A stretch of 64,000 nt of DNA from Limnobaculum eriocheiris (GTDB taxonomy: Bacteria; Pseudomonadota; Gammaproteobacteria; Enterobacterales; Enterobacteriaceae): contig NZ_JAJNAG010000002.1 of the NCBI RefSeq assembly GCF_021010575.1, positions 1 to 64,000 of the forward strand. Reading direction: 5' to 3'. Shown here piece by piece: positions 41,101-49,930 of this stretch. The stretch's first letter is position 1, and every line of letters starts with the position of its first letter. Both the position numbers and the translations under genes were made by a program. The notes below the pieces were generated by a model that worked only from the letters and a program-made list of their open reading frames with translations, was not told where the DNA came from and made no database searches.

Positions 41101-43068
41101 GATGAAGAGTTTGGTAGCGCAGAACGTAAAATGATCGTTGCGGCACCGTTGATTGCCGAGCTGTCTATGCCGCGCTTTATTGCCGGTGGTGACCGCAGCA
41201 TTCTGGCGCTGGACCTTAGCAATCTTACTGATGGTGAACAGTCTCTTAATGTGACGGTGGAAACTAAAGGTCTGGTGAAACAAACGGGCGCTGCACAGCA
41301 AACCGTTAAACTCACTAAAGGCCAGCGTAAAACGCTAAGTATTCCGGTTGAAGCATTGAATGGCTTTGGTCAGGGTGATGTTACCGTTCGGGTTAATGGT
41401 CTGGTGTTACCGGGAGAGCCTTCAACTGCGTTTGAACGTCACTGGACGTTGGGTGTCAGCCCGGCAACTCCGGCGAAGACCAACAGTTATGCTATGACGT
41501 TACGTGCCGGTGAAAGCTGGGCATTGCCGCAGGATGCATTGCTGGGGCTATCCACACCAACGGTGGAAGGCCAGATGTCATTAACTGCCGTACCTCCATT
41601 GAATGTGGCTCAACATATTCGTGAATTGTTTGCCTACCCGTATGGCTGTCTGGAACAAACCACCAGTGGGTTATATCCATCGCTGTATAGTAATCAGGCT
41701 CAACTGGCCGCATTAGGTATTAAGAGTGACAGTGACGATGTACGTCGTCGCAATATTGATGTTGGTATTGAGCGCCTGTTAGGTATGCAGAAAGATAACG
41801 GTAGTTTCTCTCTGTGGGAACGCGAAGGCAGTGAGGAATATTGGCTAACCGCATACGTTACCGACTTCCTGGTACGTGCGCGTGAGCAAGGCTATTCAGT
41901 ACGTGAAGATGCATTGAATAAAGCCAATCAGCGTCTGCTGCGTTATTTGCAGGATCGCAATCAAATTGAACCTCAATATATATCTAACGCTTCGGCAACT
42001 AATGCGGCTAAGTTTAGCGTACAGGCTTACGCCGGACTGGTGCTGGCTCGTCAACAGCAGGCTCCGTTAGGGGCATTGCGTCAACTGTATGAGCGTCGCG
42101 GTGAGGCGATGTCTGGCCTGCCACTGGTTCAGTTAGGTGTTGCACTGCAATTAATGGGTGATATGCCAAAAGCGACTCAACTGATTCAGCAGGGCGTTTC
42201 TATGGGCGGTGCTAATCGCAATACCTGGTTAGGTGATTATGGTAGTGATCTGCGTGATAATGCCTTAATTCTGGCTCTGTTGAATGAATATCACTTGTTA
42301 CCTCAGCAGCAGGATAGCGCTTTAATGTCGCTGTCAGATGCACTGGTTTCAAACCGCTATCTGTCAACGCAAGAACGTAATGCGGTTTATCTGGCGGGTC
42401 GTGATTTACCAAAACGTGAGTCAGCAGAGTGGGAAGTGGAAGTCTCTGGAGTTGAAAGCAAGGACTATGAAGAGACTAAGTCAATTTCTTCACTGTATGA
42501 TGCAACTCAGTTAGCAAAAGGCATTAATCTGACTAACAGCGGTAGTGTAACGGTGTATCCGCGTATTGATATCACCGGGTATCCATTGAAGCAGCCTGCG
42601 CCGGTTAGTAACCGTTTACACATTGAACGTAACTTCCTGAATCTGGATGGTTCTTCCGCTTCTCTTGATCGTGTAAGCAGTGGTCAGCTGTTAGTGGTGC
42701 ATTTAAATCTGTGGGCTGAAAATCAGGTGAATGATGCGTTGGTGGTGGATCTGTTACCGGCCGGTTTTGAACTGGAAAACCAGAACTTAGGTAGCAGCAG
42801 TGCCAGCCTGGGCGAAAGTGCCGGTGAGCTGATGGCATTACAAACCAAAATGCAAAGTGCTGAAATCAAGTATCAGGAGTACCGTGATGACCGCTATGTT
42901 GCAGCAGTAAAAGTGGATGGTTCCAAGAGCAATCCGGTAACACTGCTGTATCTGGTTCGCGCTGTAACACCGGGTACCTATAGCGTTCCTGCTCCGCAGG
43001 TCGAGTCAATGTATAAGCCAGAGTGGCATGCGATTGGGTCGACGCCGGCGAGGTTGGAGATTAAATAA
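38119..43068 (+). CDS. yfhM: Bacterial alpha-2-macroglobulin
   Basis: 1,649-aa protease trap of the periplasm, thought to guard against host or rival proteases. MG domains lead to a bait region and the thioester C1177-L-E-Q1180 (YPYGCLEQTTSG), then a complement-like helical domain and a C-terminal receptor-like domain. The E. coli homologue (1,653 aa) is a lipoprotein. Here the N-terminus (1-32, ending LPLHAAP) reads as a signal-peptidase I substrate: the only Cys, C19, follows LAF and is not a lipobox. Next to pbpC, the peptidoglycan synthase with which such proteins are paired. Confidence 0.96.
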   Translation: MRQGNSDFGRLKGLLLAFCFGFASLPLHAAPETPQVTQTAEQQASRYAGKSFTILDASEVQLDGASAMVVTFSIPLAANQNFASLLNLVDEASGKVDGAWEMSDNMMELRLRHLDPSRKLILTVNKNLSGVNGMKLDKEFQQKLTTRDIEPSIGFASRGSLLPSKVITGLPVIALNVNKVDVNFYRIKPEMLSGFLADWEGTGAKSYWESQEFLKKVDLVYTGRFDLSPQKNTREQVLLPLNSIKELQQPGVYLAVMQEAGAYQYSNPVTIFTLSDIGISLHRYHDRLDVFTQALEGGEGVSGVKVELFDEKGNSLAQAKTSSDGHAQLIKDEKAKIMLATKDGQTSLIDLSKAALDLSEFDIAGPEGFATQFFAFGPRDLYRPGETLIVNGLLRDSDGAGLPDQPVKVDVLKPDNQVTRSFVWQPKKNGFYQFMYDIPNNAATGEWSLRINLGDKQPRFYKFKVEDFLPERMALELKSVEDVPVSPSQEITFDVTGRYLYGAPASGNRLQGQMFLRPARDAVAKLPGYEFGSVLDTNLSRSLNEFDLKLDSEGLTSVTVPSDWAESKSPMKVIIQASLMESGGRPVTRRAEQAIWPATNMPGIRPLFNKKEVYDYKTNNYKPQFMVDSDSLAGFDIVYANAKGNKLSANGLNVRLVRERRDYYWEWSSSDGWSSRYDQKDLIINQETLSIGADQVAKVSYPVEWGSYRLEVEDPHSGMVTSLRFWAGYSWQDNTDGTGALRPDQVKLKLDKPAYRPGEKVNLHVEAPTAGKGYLMLESSDGPLWWQEIDVPVGGANFNVPINEEWNRHDLYLSALVVRPGDKNLQATPKRAVGLLHLPLVDENRKITLALDAPERMRPNQTLTVKVKASVKNGELPKSINVLMSAVDSGVLNITNYVTPDPYEAFFGRKRYSVDQMDIYGQLIEGKGKTAKLSFGGDGEDDALARGGKKPVTVVKIVAQQAMPVVLNDKGEGEIQMPIPDFNGELRLMAQAWSDEEFGSAERKMIVAAPLIAELSMPRFIAGGDRSILALDLSNLTDGEQSLNVTVETKGLVKQTGAAQQTVKLTKGQRKTLSIPVEALNGFGQGDVTVRVNGLVLPGEPSTAFERHWTLGVSPATPAKTNSYAMTLRAGESWALPQDALLGLSTPTVEGQMSLTAVPPLNVAQHIRELFAYPYGCLEQTTSGLYPSLYSNQAQLAALGIKSDSDDVRRRNIDVGIERLLGMQKDNGSFSLWEREGSEEYWLTAYVTDFLVRAREQGYSVREDALNKANQRLLRYLQDRNQIEPQYISNASATNAAKFSVQAYAGLVLARQQQAPLGALRQLYERRGEAMSGLPLVQLGVALQLMGDMPKATQLIQQGVSMGGANRNTWLGDYGSDLRDNALILALLNEYHLLPQQQDSALMSLSDALVSNRYLSTQERNAVYLAGRDLPKRESAEWEVEVSGVESKDYEETKSISSLYDATQLAKGINLTNSGSVTVYPRIDITGYPLKQPAPVSNRLHIERNFLNLDGSSASLDRVSSGQLLVVHLNLWAENQVNDALVVDLLPAGFELENQNLGSSSASLGESAGELMALQTKMQSAEIKYQEYRDDRYVAAVKVDGSKSNPVTLLYLVRAVTPGTYSVPAPQVESMYKPEWHAIGSTPARLEIK

Positions 43069-43077
43069 GGGTGTAAT

Positions 43078-43098
43078 GGGGCGATGAGCATCGCCCCC
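43078..43098 (+). terminator. Hairpin after yfhM
   Basis: GGGGCGA / TCGCCCC with a six-base loop, 9 bp after the stop. The T-tract is weak, so termination is likely partial. Confidence 0.45.
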
Positions 43099-43123
43099 TA
43101 TGCTTATTTAAATTGGCGTTAGA

Positions 43124-43361
43124 GAATATTCCGGCCGTAAGGACATGGTGCCTATATTATTTTATGTGTGCGGCCGGAAGACCATCTGTACTTTGCACTG
43201 GTGTGCGTCGGGCCTACCTTCCCTAGGGGCGGTTATGAAACACCTTATGGTGTTTCACCCTCCGGGTCAGCGCAAGCGCTGTTCAAACAGGCTTTGCCTG
43301 TTTGTCGTTGGCTTACGCCAAGTCGACCCCAACGGAAAGGTCTCCCTCCGTTTAACTCTGC
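43124..43361 (+). repeat. Multi-hairpin intergenic repeat, copy B
   Basis: About 238 bp matching copy A at 37726. An extra 60-70 bp is inserted before the final TCTCCCTCCGTT block. That insert holds three small hairpins in series: GCGCAAGCGC, CAAACAGG-CTTTG-CCTGTTTG and TTGGCTTACGCCAA. The first module is a TTCCGGCCG / CGGCCGGAA hairpin. It ends 65 bp before the pbpC start, so it could shape yfhM-pbpC mRNA. Confidence 0.8.
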
Positions 43362-43426
43362 TAATAATATTGGTTTGATATTGTTGTCGTTGTCGAGCTA
43401 ATTTCCGCTTTGTATGAGTAACTGAA

Positions 43427-45778
43427 TTGCGTAGTTTATTTTCCCGATTGTTCACATTTCGTTTTTGGCGCAGGCTAACCGCTGTCGTAGTGGTATTGAT
43501 TGCCGTTACGGCGTCGGGGCTGTGGCTGGCGGATAAGGTTTGGCCATTGCCTGCGCCGGATGTGCAAGTAGCGAAGGTGGTGGTGGCGGAGGATGGTTCG
43601 CCACTGTGGCGGTTTGCCGATGCGGAAGGGGTGTGGCGCTATTCGGTTTCGCTGAAGGAAGTGTCTCCTTACTATCTGCAAGCCTTACTGACCTATGAAG
43701 ACCGCTGGTTTTATTCTCATCCGGGAATAAACCCGTTAGCCATTATGCGGGCTTTGTGGCAGAACCTGACTAATCAGCGCATTGTTTCTGGCGGTAGTAC
43801 TCTGTCCATGCAGGTGGCTCGCCTGATTGAACCCCATGATAAAACTTTTACCGGTAAGCTACGGCAGGTGTTTCGTACACTGCAACTGGAGTGGCATTAC
43901 ACCAAAGATCAGATTCTGACGATTTATATCAATCGTGCGCCCTATGGCGGAACGCTACAGGGAATAGGTGCGGCAAGCTGGGCCTATCTGGATAAACCTC
44001 CATCAGAACTTACTCGTTCAGAAGCGGCGTTATTAGCGGTATTACCTCAGGCCCCCAGCCGTTTACGGCCCGATCGTTACCCTGAGCGGGCGCAGGCCGC
44101 CAGAGATAAAGTTCTCGATCGCCTTGAAGAGTATGGCGTTTGGGATAAAGCACAAGTAGAGGATATTAAGCAAGAGAGTGTCTGGTTGGCAGAACGTCAG
44201 GCTCCACAACTGGCACCGCTGCTTTCCCGACGTTTGCTGGCTGAAAGCAGCACCGATGTGATTCATACCACGATTGATGCCTCACTACAGCGGCGCCTGG
44301 AAGATATGGTGATGGGTTGGAAAAGCCAGTTACCTCCCAGCACGTCTATGGGAATTTTGGTGGTTGACCATTCAACCATGTCGGTGAAAGCCTATATCGG
44401 CTCGGTAGATCTCAACGATCGCAGCCGATTTGGTCATGTGGACATGATTACCGCATGGCGTTCTCCTGGCTCAACGCTGAAGCCTTTTGCTTATGCTATG
44501 GCGCTGGATGAAGGGCTGATTCATGCGGAATCGCTGTTGCAGGATGTTCCCCGTCAGTTTGGTGATTATCGTCCCGGAAATTTTGATACCGGATTTAGCG
44601 GCCCGGTAAGCGCTTCTGATGCGTTGGTTCGCTCACTTAATCTGCCAGCAGTTCAGGTTCTGGAAGCCTATGGCCCTAAGCGTTTTACCGGCAATATGCG
44701 TAATGCCGGTATTGTTTTACGTTTCCCTCTTAATAGCGATCCTAATCTATCCCTGATTCTGGGTGGAACCGGCATGCGTATGGATCAGTTGGTTAGCGGT
44801 TACAGCGCGTTTGTTCGTCAGGGTAAAGTTGCTGCATTACGTTTTCGACCGGAAGACCCGCTGATAGAGCGGCAACTGGTCTCTCCCGGTGCGGCATGGA
44901 TTGTCCGCCGAATTATGGCGGGAGAAGGGCGGCCGGTTCCCGATAGTCAGATTTCAGACATCACCCCTCTGGCCTGGAAAACCGGTACCAGTTATGGCTA
45001 TCGTGATGCCTGGACCATAGGGATGAACGGCGGCTATCTGATTGGTATCTGGGTTGGGCGCCCGGATGGAACGCCGGTAGCGGGCCAGTTTGGTTATGCT
45101 ACCGCGGTGCCGATATTGCATCAAATTAACCATTTGCTGATAAACCGTAATAGCCAGCTGGCAAAAAATTGGCCGAAGGATCCACGTCCATACTCGGTCA
45201 GTCGTGCAGTCATTTGTTGGCCTCAGGGGCAAAGTTTGGAAGCGGACGATACTAACTGCCGTCAGCGTCGTCAGGCGTGGATTCTGGATGGCACTATACC
45301 GCCAACGCTGCCTTCTATCGGACAGGATACCGGTATTGGCGGCTGGTTGAATCTTTGGATTAATGCTGAAGGAAAGCGTGTCGCTCCGGACTGTAGTGGT
45401 GCAATATCACGTCGAATTGCGCTGTGGCCAATAGCATTAGAGACCTGGTTACCATTATCGGAACGCAGAGCCAGCCGCCTGCCTGAACGTGATACAGCGT
45501 GCCCGCCTATCAGCTATGACGTCAGCCCGCCGCTATTGATTTTGGGGTTAAAGGATGGCGCCATTCTTAAACGAATTCCGGGAACGCAATCACTCGACTT
45601 ACGCCTCGATACTCAGGGAGGAAGGGGCAAGCGCTGGTGGTTTATCAACGGTGAATCCCTGATGGAAACCGAAGAAGATAAACCGATGATTCATACTCTG
45701 ACAAACTCCGGTAAATACCAGATTAGCGTGTTGGATGAGAGTGGGCAGGTCAATAGTGTCGGGTTTGTGTTAGAGTAA
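43427..45778 (+). CDS. pbpC: Penicillin-binding protein 1C
   Basis: 783-aa bifunctional-type peptidoglycan synthase anchored by one N-terminal helix (about 16-35). Glycosyltransferase GT51: catalytic E91 in YEDRWFYSHPG and GGSTLSMQVARL. Transpeptidase: S349-T-L-K352 (SPGSTLKPF), SLN (RSLNLPAVQVL) and KTGTS. A BiPBP_C domain closes the protein. The only usable start is TTG 43427, because a stop lies four codons upstream; the RBS is weak. It is paired with yfhM as in many bacteria. Confidence 0.93.
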   Translation: MRSLFSRLFTFRFWRRLTAVVVVLIAVTASGLWLADKVWPLPAPDVQVAKVVVAEDGSPLWRFADAEGVWRYSVSLKEVSPYYLQALLTYEDRWFYSHPGINPLAIMRALWQNLTNQRIVSGGSTLSMQVARLIEPHDKTFTGKLRQVFRTLQLEWHYTKDQILTIYINRAPYGGTLQGIGAASWAYLDKPPSELTRSEAALLAVLPQAPSRLRPDRYPERAQAARDKVLDRLEEYGVWDKAQVEDIKQESVWLAERQAPQLAPLLSRRLLAESSTDVIHTTIDASLQRRLEDMVMGWKSQLPPSTSMGILVVDHSTMSVKAYIGSVDLNDRSRFGHVDMITAWRSPGSTLKPFAYAMALDEGLIHAESLLQDVPRQFGDYRPGNFDTGFSGPVSASDALVRSLNLPAVQVLEAYGPKRFTGNMRNAGIVLRFPLNSDPNLSLILGGTGMRMDQLVSGYSAFVRQGKVAALRFRPEDPLIERQLVSPGAAWIVRRIMAGEGRPVPDSQISDITPLAWKTGTSYGYRDAWTIGMNGGYLIGIWVGRPDGTPVAGQFGYATAVPILHQINHLLINRNSQLAKNWPKDPRPYSVSRAVICWPQGQSLEADDTNCRQRRQAWILDGTIPPTLPSIGQDTGIGGWLNLWINAEGKRVAPDCSGAISRRIALWPIALETWLPLSERRASRLPERDTACPPISYDVSPPLLILGLKDGAILKRIPGTQSLDLRLDTQGGRGKRWWFINGESLMETEEDKPMIHTLTNSGKYQISVLDESGQVNSVGFVLE

Positions 45779-45881
45779 TATTTAGGTCCCTGGCCTCTCT
45801 TAGAGCACTGGAATTCATCCAATAACTGAGAGAGGTACTGCTTCGTCTTAACGCCTCCTGCTCGGGCCACTCACACATTTT

Positions 45882-45935
45882 TTAATTTAGACTCAGTACG
45901 GTTAATGGACGAAATTTCCTCGATACTAAATTCAT
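45882..45935 (-). pseudogene. Possible integrase start remnant upstream of ndk
   Basis: On the minus strand a GAAGGGAAA RBS precedes ATG and the 17-codon frame MNLVSRKFRPLTVLSLN, then a stop. The RPLT phrase is common at the start of P4-type integrases. Upstream (45986-46015) the strand carries CATTTTTGGAG twice, 19 bp apart, a pattern often seen before such genes. The evidence is thin, and chance remains likely. Confidence 0.25.
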
Positions 45936-45985
45936 CGTATTTCCCTTCAAAATTGCATCTCAAGTCTCAATTTGCTGTTATTTCA

Positions 45986-46015
45986 CTCCAAAAATGCGGC
46001 ATACCTCCAAAAATG
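45986..46015. repeat. Pair of 11-bp direct repeats upstream of ndk
   Basis: CTCCAAAAATG occurs at 45986-45996 and again at 46005-46015. The 392-bp gap between pbpC and ndk holds these repeats, the possible integrase remnant and, near 45797, a CCTCTCT / AGAGAGG inverted repeat. No intact gene is seen. Confidence 0.55.
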
Positions 46016-46170
46016 TGTATTAACTTCGGTTTATTTTAAAAAAATGTTACATCCGAGATAGGCAAGCCTGATATCTGCTCGTATAATCAGCCGCGAATTA
46101 CGTCTGGCTACAATGATTTACCCTATAAATTGAAATATATAGAACAGTTATCAGTAACCCCGAGGTGAAT

Positions 46171-46602
46171 ATGTCTATCGAACGTACTTTTTCCATCCTT
46201 AAACCTAATGCCGTTGCTAAGAATGCGATTGGTTCAATTTACTCGCGTTTTGAAAATGCAGGATTCACCATTGTTGCTGCAAAAATGCTACACCTGACCA
46301 GAGATCAGGCAGCTGGTTTTTACGCGGAGCATGATGGAAAGCCGTTCTTCAATGGTTTGTTGGACTTTATGACTTCTGGCCCGGTAGTGGTACAGGTGCT
46401 GGAAAGTGAAAATGCGGTCCAGCGCTATCGTGACCTGATGGGGGCGACTAACCCTGCGAATGCGTTAGCCGGAACGCTACGTGCTGATTATGCGGATAGC
46501 ATGACTGAAAATGCAGTTCATGGTTCTGATTCTCCCGCCTCAGCCGCGCGCGAAATCGCTTACTTCTTCAGTGATGATGAAGTTTGTCCACGCACCCGAT
46601 AA
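46171..46602 (+). CDS. ndk: Nucleoside diphosphate kinase
   Basis: 143-aa enzyme that moves the gamma phosphate between nucleotides via phospho-H117 (NAVHGSDS). Also seen: [11 protein letters not shown] and the [15 protein letters not shown] region. ATG 46171 after GAGG is preferred over a GTG two codons earlier. Confidence 0.98.
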   Translation: MSIERTFSILKPNAVAKNAIGSIYSRFENAGFTIVAAKMLHLTRDQAAGFYAEHDGKPFFNGLLDFMTSGPVVVQVLESENAVQRYRDLMGATNPANALAGTLRADYADSMTENAVHGSDSPASAAREIAYFFSDDEVCPRTR

Positions 46603-46620
46603 CCTGCACAATTTAATGAT

Positions 46621-46653
46621 AAAAGCCAGAGAGTTAACCTTCTGGCTTTTTAC
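46621..46653 (+). terminator. Intrinsic terminator after ndk
   Basis: Perfect 10-bp stem AAAAGCCAGA / TCTGGCTTTT with a 10-nt loop and T-run. The rest of the 339-bp gap before rlmN shows only an AT-rich promoter region. Confidence 0.9.
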
Positions 46654-46941
46654 TGATTTCAGGTTTATTTCAGCGGTAAATAAGTGTATCAGTTAATGAC
46701 AAAATCACCGGGGCGATATTAAAACTCCTTTAATATCAAACAGTATTTTTGAACCTGTTGGCTCATGACTGAATATTCATTTTTAACTATACTGATGTGC
46801 ATAGAAACGTTTCACTAAAAGCAGTACAATGCTGCCCGCATAACGTTCTGCAAATAAAATATCGCAGAGATAACTTTAATACCCTTTAAATTCTCTAGAT
46901 TTTCTAGCGCCATAAAGTGTAATAACGAGGCCTTAAATACC

Positions 46942-48108
46942 ATGTCCGAGCAGATTTTAACGTCATCTGACGCGCCTGTTTTACCAGTCAATCCGTCAGA
47001 AAAAATTAACTTATTAGATCTTAACCGACAGGCAATGCGTGAGTTTTTTGTCTCTTTGGGTGAAAAACCATTCCGTGCCGATCAAATCATGAAATGGATT
47101 TATCAATTCGGTTATGACGACTTTGAGCAGATGACGGATATCAATAGAGTCCTGCGCGCCCGTTTACAGCAAGTTGCAGAGATTCGCGCCCCGGAAGTGG
47201 TGACGGAGCAGCGTTCGGCGGATGGTACTATTAAGTGGGCTTTGGCCGTTGGCGATCAACAGGTTGAAGCGGTATACATTCCAGAAGACGATCGGGCAAC
47301 GCTGTGTGTTTCCTCACAGGTTGGCTGTGCACTGGAATGTAAGTTCTGCTCGACCGGACAACAAGGTTTTAACCGCAATTTACGGGTATCAGAAATTATC
47401 GGTCAGGTCTGGCGCGCAGCCAGAGTAATCGGACCTGCTCGGGTTGCCGGTCAGCGTCCAATTACGAACGTCGTGATGATGGGCATGGGGGAACCCCTGC
47501 TGAATTTATCCAATGTGGTACCGGCAATGGAAATTATGCTGGATGACTTTGGTTTCGGCCTGTCTAAACGTCGGGTGACATTATCAACATCGGGTGTTGT
47601 GCCTGCGCTGGATAAGTTGGGCGAAATGATCGACGTAGCGTTAGCGATTTCTCTGCATGCGCCTAACGACCAAATTCGCGATGAAATTATGCCGATAAAC
47701 CGTAAATATAATATCGAGAGCTTTCTGGAGGCGGTGCGCCGTTATCTGGACAAGTCTAACGCTAACCAGGGGCGGGTGACCGTTGAGTATGTGATGCTTG
47801 ATCATATCAATGATGGAACAGAGCATGCTCACCAGTTAGCAGAGTGTTTGAAAAACACTCCTTCAAAAATTAATTTAATTCCGTGGAACCCATTCCCCGG
47901 AGCTCCCTATGGGCGCAGTTCCAATAGTCGGGTAGACAGATTTTCTAAAGTATTGATGGAATACGGTTTTACCGTCATTGTACGTAAGACCCGTGGAGAT
48001 GATATTGATGCGGCTTGCGGTCAATTAGCGGGTGAAGTTATCGACAGAACCAAACGTACTTTAAAAAAGAAAATGAATGGGGAACCTATTTCAATTAAAA
48101 CGCTCTAA
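46942..48108 (+). CDS. rlmN: Dual-specificity rRNA/tRNA adenine-C2 methyltransferase
   Basis: Radical SAM enzyme that methylates A2503 of 23S rRNA and A37 of some tRNAs. [4Fe-4S] ligands are C129-x3-C133-x2-C136 ([11 protein letters not shown]). C359 in [10 protein letters not shown] is the methyl/radical-handling cysteine. 388 aa against 384. It depends on clusters made by the isc products encoded nearby. Confidence 0.97.
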   Translation: MSEQILTSSDAPVLPVNPSEKINLLDLNRQAMREFFVSLGEKPFRADQIMKWIYQFGYDDFEQMTDINRVLRARLQQVAEIRAPEVVTEQRSADGTIKWALAVGDQQVEAVYIPEDDRATLCVSSQVGCALECKFCSTGQQGFNRNLRVSEIIGQVWRAARVIGPARVAGQRPITNVVMMGMGEPLLNLSNVVPAMEIMLDDFGFGLSKRRVTLSTSGVVPALDKLGEMIDVALAISLHAPNDQIRDEIMPINRKYNIESFLEAVRRYLDKSNANQGRVTVEYVMLDHINDGTEHAHQLAECLKNTPSKINLIPWNPFPGAPYGRSSNSRVDRFSKVLMEYGFTVIVRKTRGDDIDAACGQLAGEVIDRTKRTLKKKMNGEPISIKTL

Positions 48109-48189
48109 AATACGATGTGTTACAACAATATATGAAAGTGAATTATTGTTGTATTATAGAGCGTTGGGAATACAGGGACTGTAAAACCA

Positions 48190-48942
48190 ATGCAGAAGAT
48201 ATTGTTATCTATACCGTTACTGGCTGGAATTTTAATGGGATGTAACAGCCAGAAAGCAGAAGAACGTGCCGCCGATATGGGGCAGGCTGCAGAGATTCGG
48301 CTAACCTTAGGTATGGCCTATTTATCGCTAGGTGATACTGTTGCTGCCCGAACTAATCTTGAGCGGGCAGTGAATTATGCTCCTCAGGACTACAGAACAC
48401 AGTTAGGTATGGGGCTGTACCTACAGGGCATCGGGGAGAATGAACAGGCAGCTTCCCGCTATGAGTTAGCCTTGCAGTTAGCACCAGAGAATGGCGATGT
48501 GTTAAATAATTACGGTGCGTTTCTCTGTAGTTTAGGGCAGTATGATGCAGCACAACGTTATTTTGAGCTGGCAGCAGCCACTAAACGTCTCGATGATGTT
48601 TCCAATAGCCTTGAGTATGCAGGTTATTGTTTATTACAGGCCGGGCAACCAGATGAAGCAGATAAAAAATTAAGCCGGGCACTAAAGCAGAATCCAGAAA
48701 AGGGCGCGCGAGTATTAAATACTGCGGCTCGTTACTGGCAGCAGGGCAAGCGCGAAGAGGCTCAGGCATTGCTTAACCTCTACCAGCAGGTACTTCCTGT
48801 CAGTGCTGAAAGTTTATGGATACAGATTCAATTTGCGGCGTCGGATAATCGCTTAAACGATATAAAACGTTACGGTAAGCAGCTGGCGCAAGGTTTTTCA
48901 CAATCAAAACAATACCAATTATTCTTAGCTCATGAATACTGA
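48190..48942 (+). CDS. pilW: PilW/PilF-family TPR lipoprotein
   Basis: 250 aa. Lipoprotein signal with lipobox ILMGC (Cys18). At least four TPR repeats follow (for example ALAYLSLGDTVAARTNLERAV-like and ENGDVLNNYGAFLCSLGQYDAAQRYFELA). Homologues help type IV pilus secretin assembly, yet many enterobacteria keep the gene between rlmN and rodZ without pili nearby, so the role here is unknown. It overlaps rodZ by 11 bp. Confidence 0.85.
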   Translation: MQKILLSIPLLAGILMGCNSQKAEERAADMGQAAEIRLTLGMAYLSLGDTVAARTNLERAVNYAPQDYRTQLGMGLYLQGIGENEQAASRYELALQLAPENGDVLNNYGAFLCSLGQYDAAQRYFELAAATKRLDDVSNSLEYAGYCLLQAGQPDEADKKLSRALKQNPEKGARVLNTAARYWQQGKREEAQALLNLYQQVLPVSAESLWIQIQFAASDNRLNDIKRYGKQLAQGFSQSKQYQLFLAHEY

Positions 48943-49885
48943 TACACCGCAAGAAAGAGAAACACCACTGGCTGAAATCGGTTACCGACTCAGCGAAGCC
49001 AGAAAAGCATTGAACTTAAGCCAGCGTTCGGTGGCGGAGCAACTGCGTTTGAAGGTGAGTACCATCAGAGAACTGGAGGATGGTTTAAATCCATTGGATC
49101 TGGCGCCAACCTTTATCAAGGGGTATATCCGTTCTTATGCCAAGCTGGTACAGGTACCAGAGGATGAGCTGATTGCGTTACTGCCGAAAAATAGCGTAGA
49201 AAAAAACATTATTGAAACTAACCGGATTAAAGGTTTTACGCTGGGTAAACCACGTAAAAAAATTGACCGTTGGTTAACCCTGTTTACCTGGCTGATTTTG
49301 TTTGTTGTGCTCGGCTTAACCGGTGCCTGGTGGTGGGAGAACCATAAAGCGCAGCAAAACGATCTCATACCATCGTCTGGTGAACATGAACAAAACCAAA
49401 TCCTTCTGCCGGCGAATCAGCCAGAGACAACATCTTCTAATACCAGCACGACTCAGTCACCTGCGAATAATAGCCCTTCAACATCAGTGAGTCCGGATTC
49501 TGCTAACAGTACGCCAGTTGCCAATAATGCGGGTCAGACACCGGTTCAAAATACGGCGCCAACGCTGGAAGAAGCGGTTGCTGCACAGGTTGCTGAAGCT
49601 GAGAGCGCCAACGGGGCGACTGCCCAGTCGGCACAAGATGTTAATGATATCCATATGACGTTTGTTCAGGACTGTTGGGTTGAGGTAATTGATGCCCGTG
49701 GTCAGAACCTGTACAGCGGTTTACAGAGAAAAGATGGTAAGTTGTCGCTTTCCGGACAAGCCCCTTATCGGGTAAAAGTGGGAGTACCGGCAGCAGTAGA
49801 AATTAGCTATAAAGGCAAACCTGTCGATATGAGTCAGTATAAAAATTCAAATCGTCCTGCTCGCCTGACGTTAGCGGCTGAATAA
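48932..49885 (+). CDS. rodZ: Cytoskeleton protein RodZ
   Basis: 317-aa bitopic membrane protein linking MreB filaments to the elongation machinery. The cytoplasmic helix-turn-helix (about 15-85) binds MreB. A KPRKKIDR basic stretch leads to one membrane helix (about 114-135). A Ser/Thr/Asn/Pro-rich periplasmic linker and a beta-domain (DUF4115, about 230-317) follow. Start overlaps pilW, implying coupled translation. Confidence 0.95.
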   Translation: MNTDTPQERETPLAEIGYRLSEARKALNLSQRSVAEQLRLKVSTIRELEDGLNPLDLAPTFIKGYIRSYAKLVQVPEDELIALLPKNSVEKNIIETNRIKGFTLGKPRKKIDRWLTLFTWLILFVVLGLTGAWWWENHKAQQNDLIPSSGEHEQNQILLPANQPETTSSNTSTTQSPANNSPSTSVSPDSANSTPVANNAGQTPVQNTAPTLEEAVAAQVAEAESANGATAQSAQDVNDIHMTFVQDCWVEVIDARGQNLYSGLQRKDGKLSLSGQAPYRVKVGVPAAVEISYKGKPVDMSQYKNSNRPARLTLAAE

Positions 49886-49930
49886 CAAACAAGGTTAACC
49901 AGTCGTGGTAGTTTTCGGGGAGAGCTTATA

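Noticed and set aside
42605-42838. Various long antisense frames within yfhM, purL, pbpC and hscA
   Set aside because: They are shadows of strongly biased coding sequence; none has family motifs or its own upstream signals.
43145-43401. Open frames of 77 codons inside repeat copy B
   Set aside because: They fall in a hairpin repeat that also occurs elsewhere, and are read in two frames at once. No RBS and no family resemblance.
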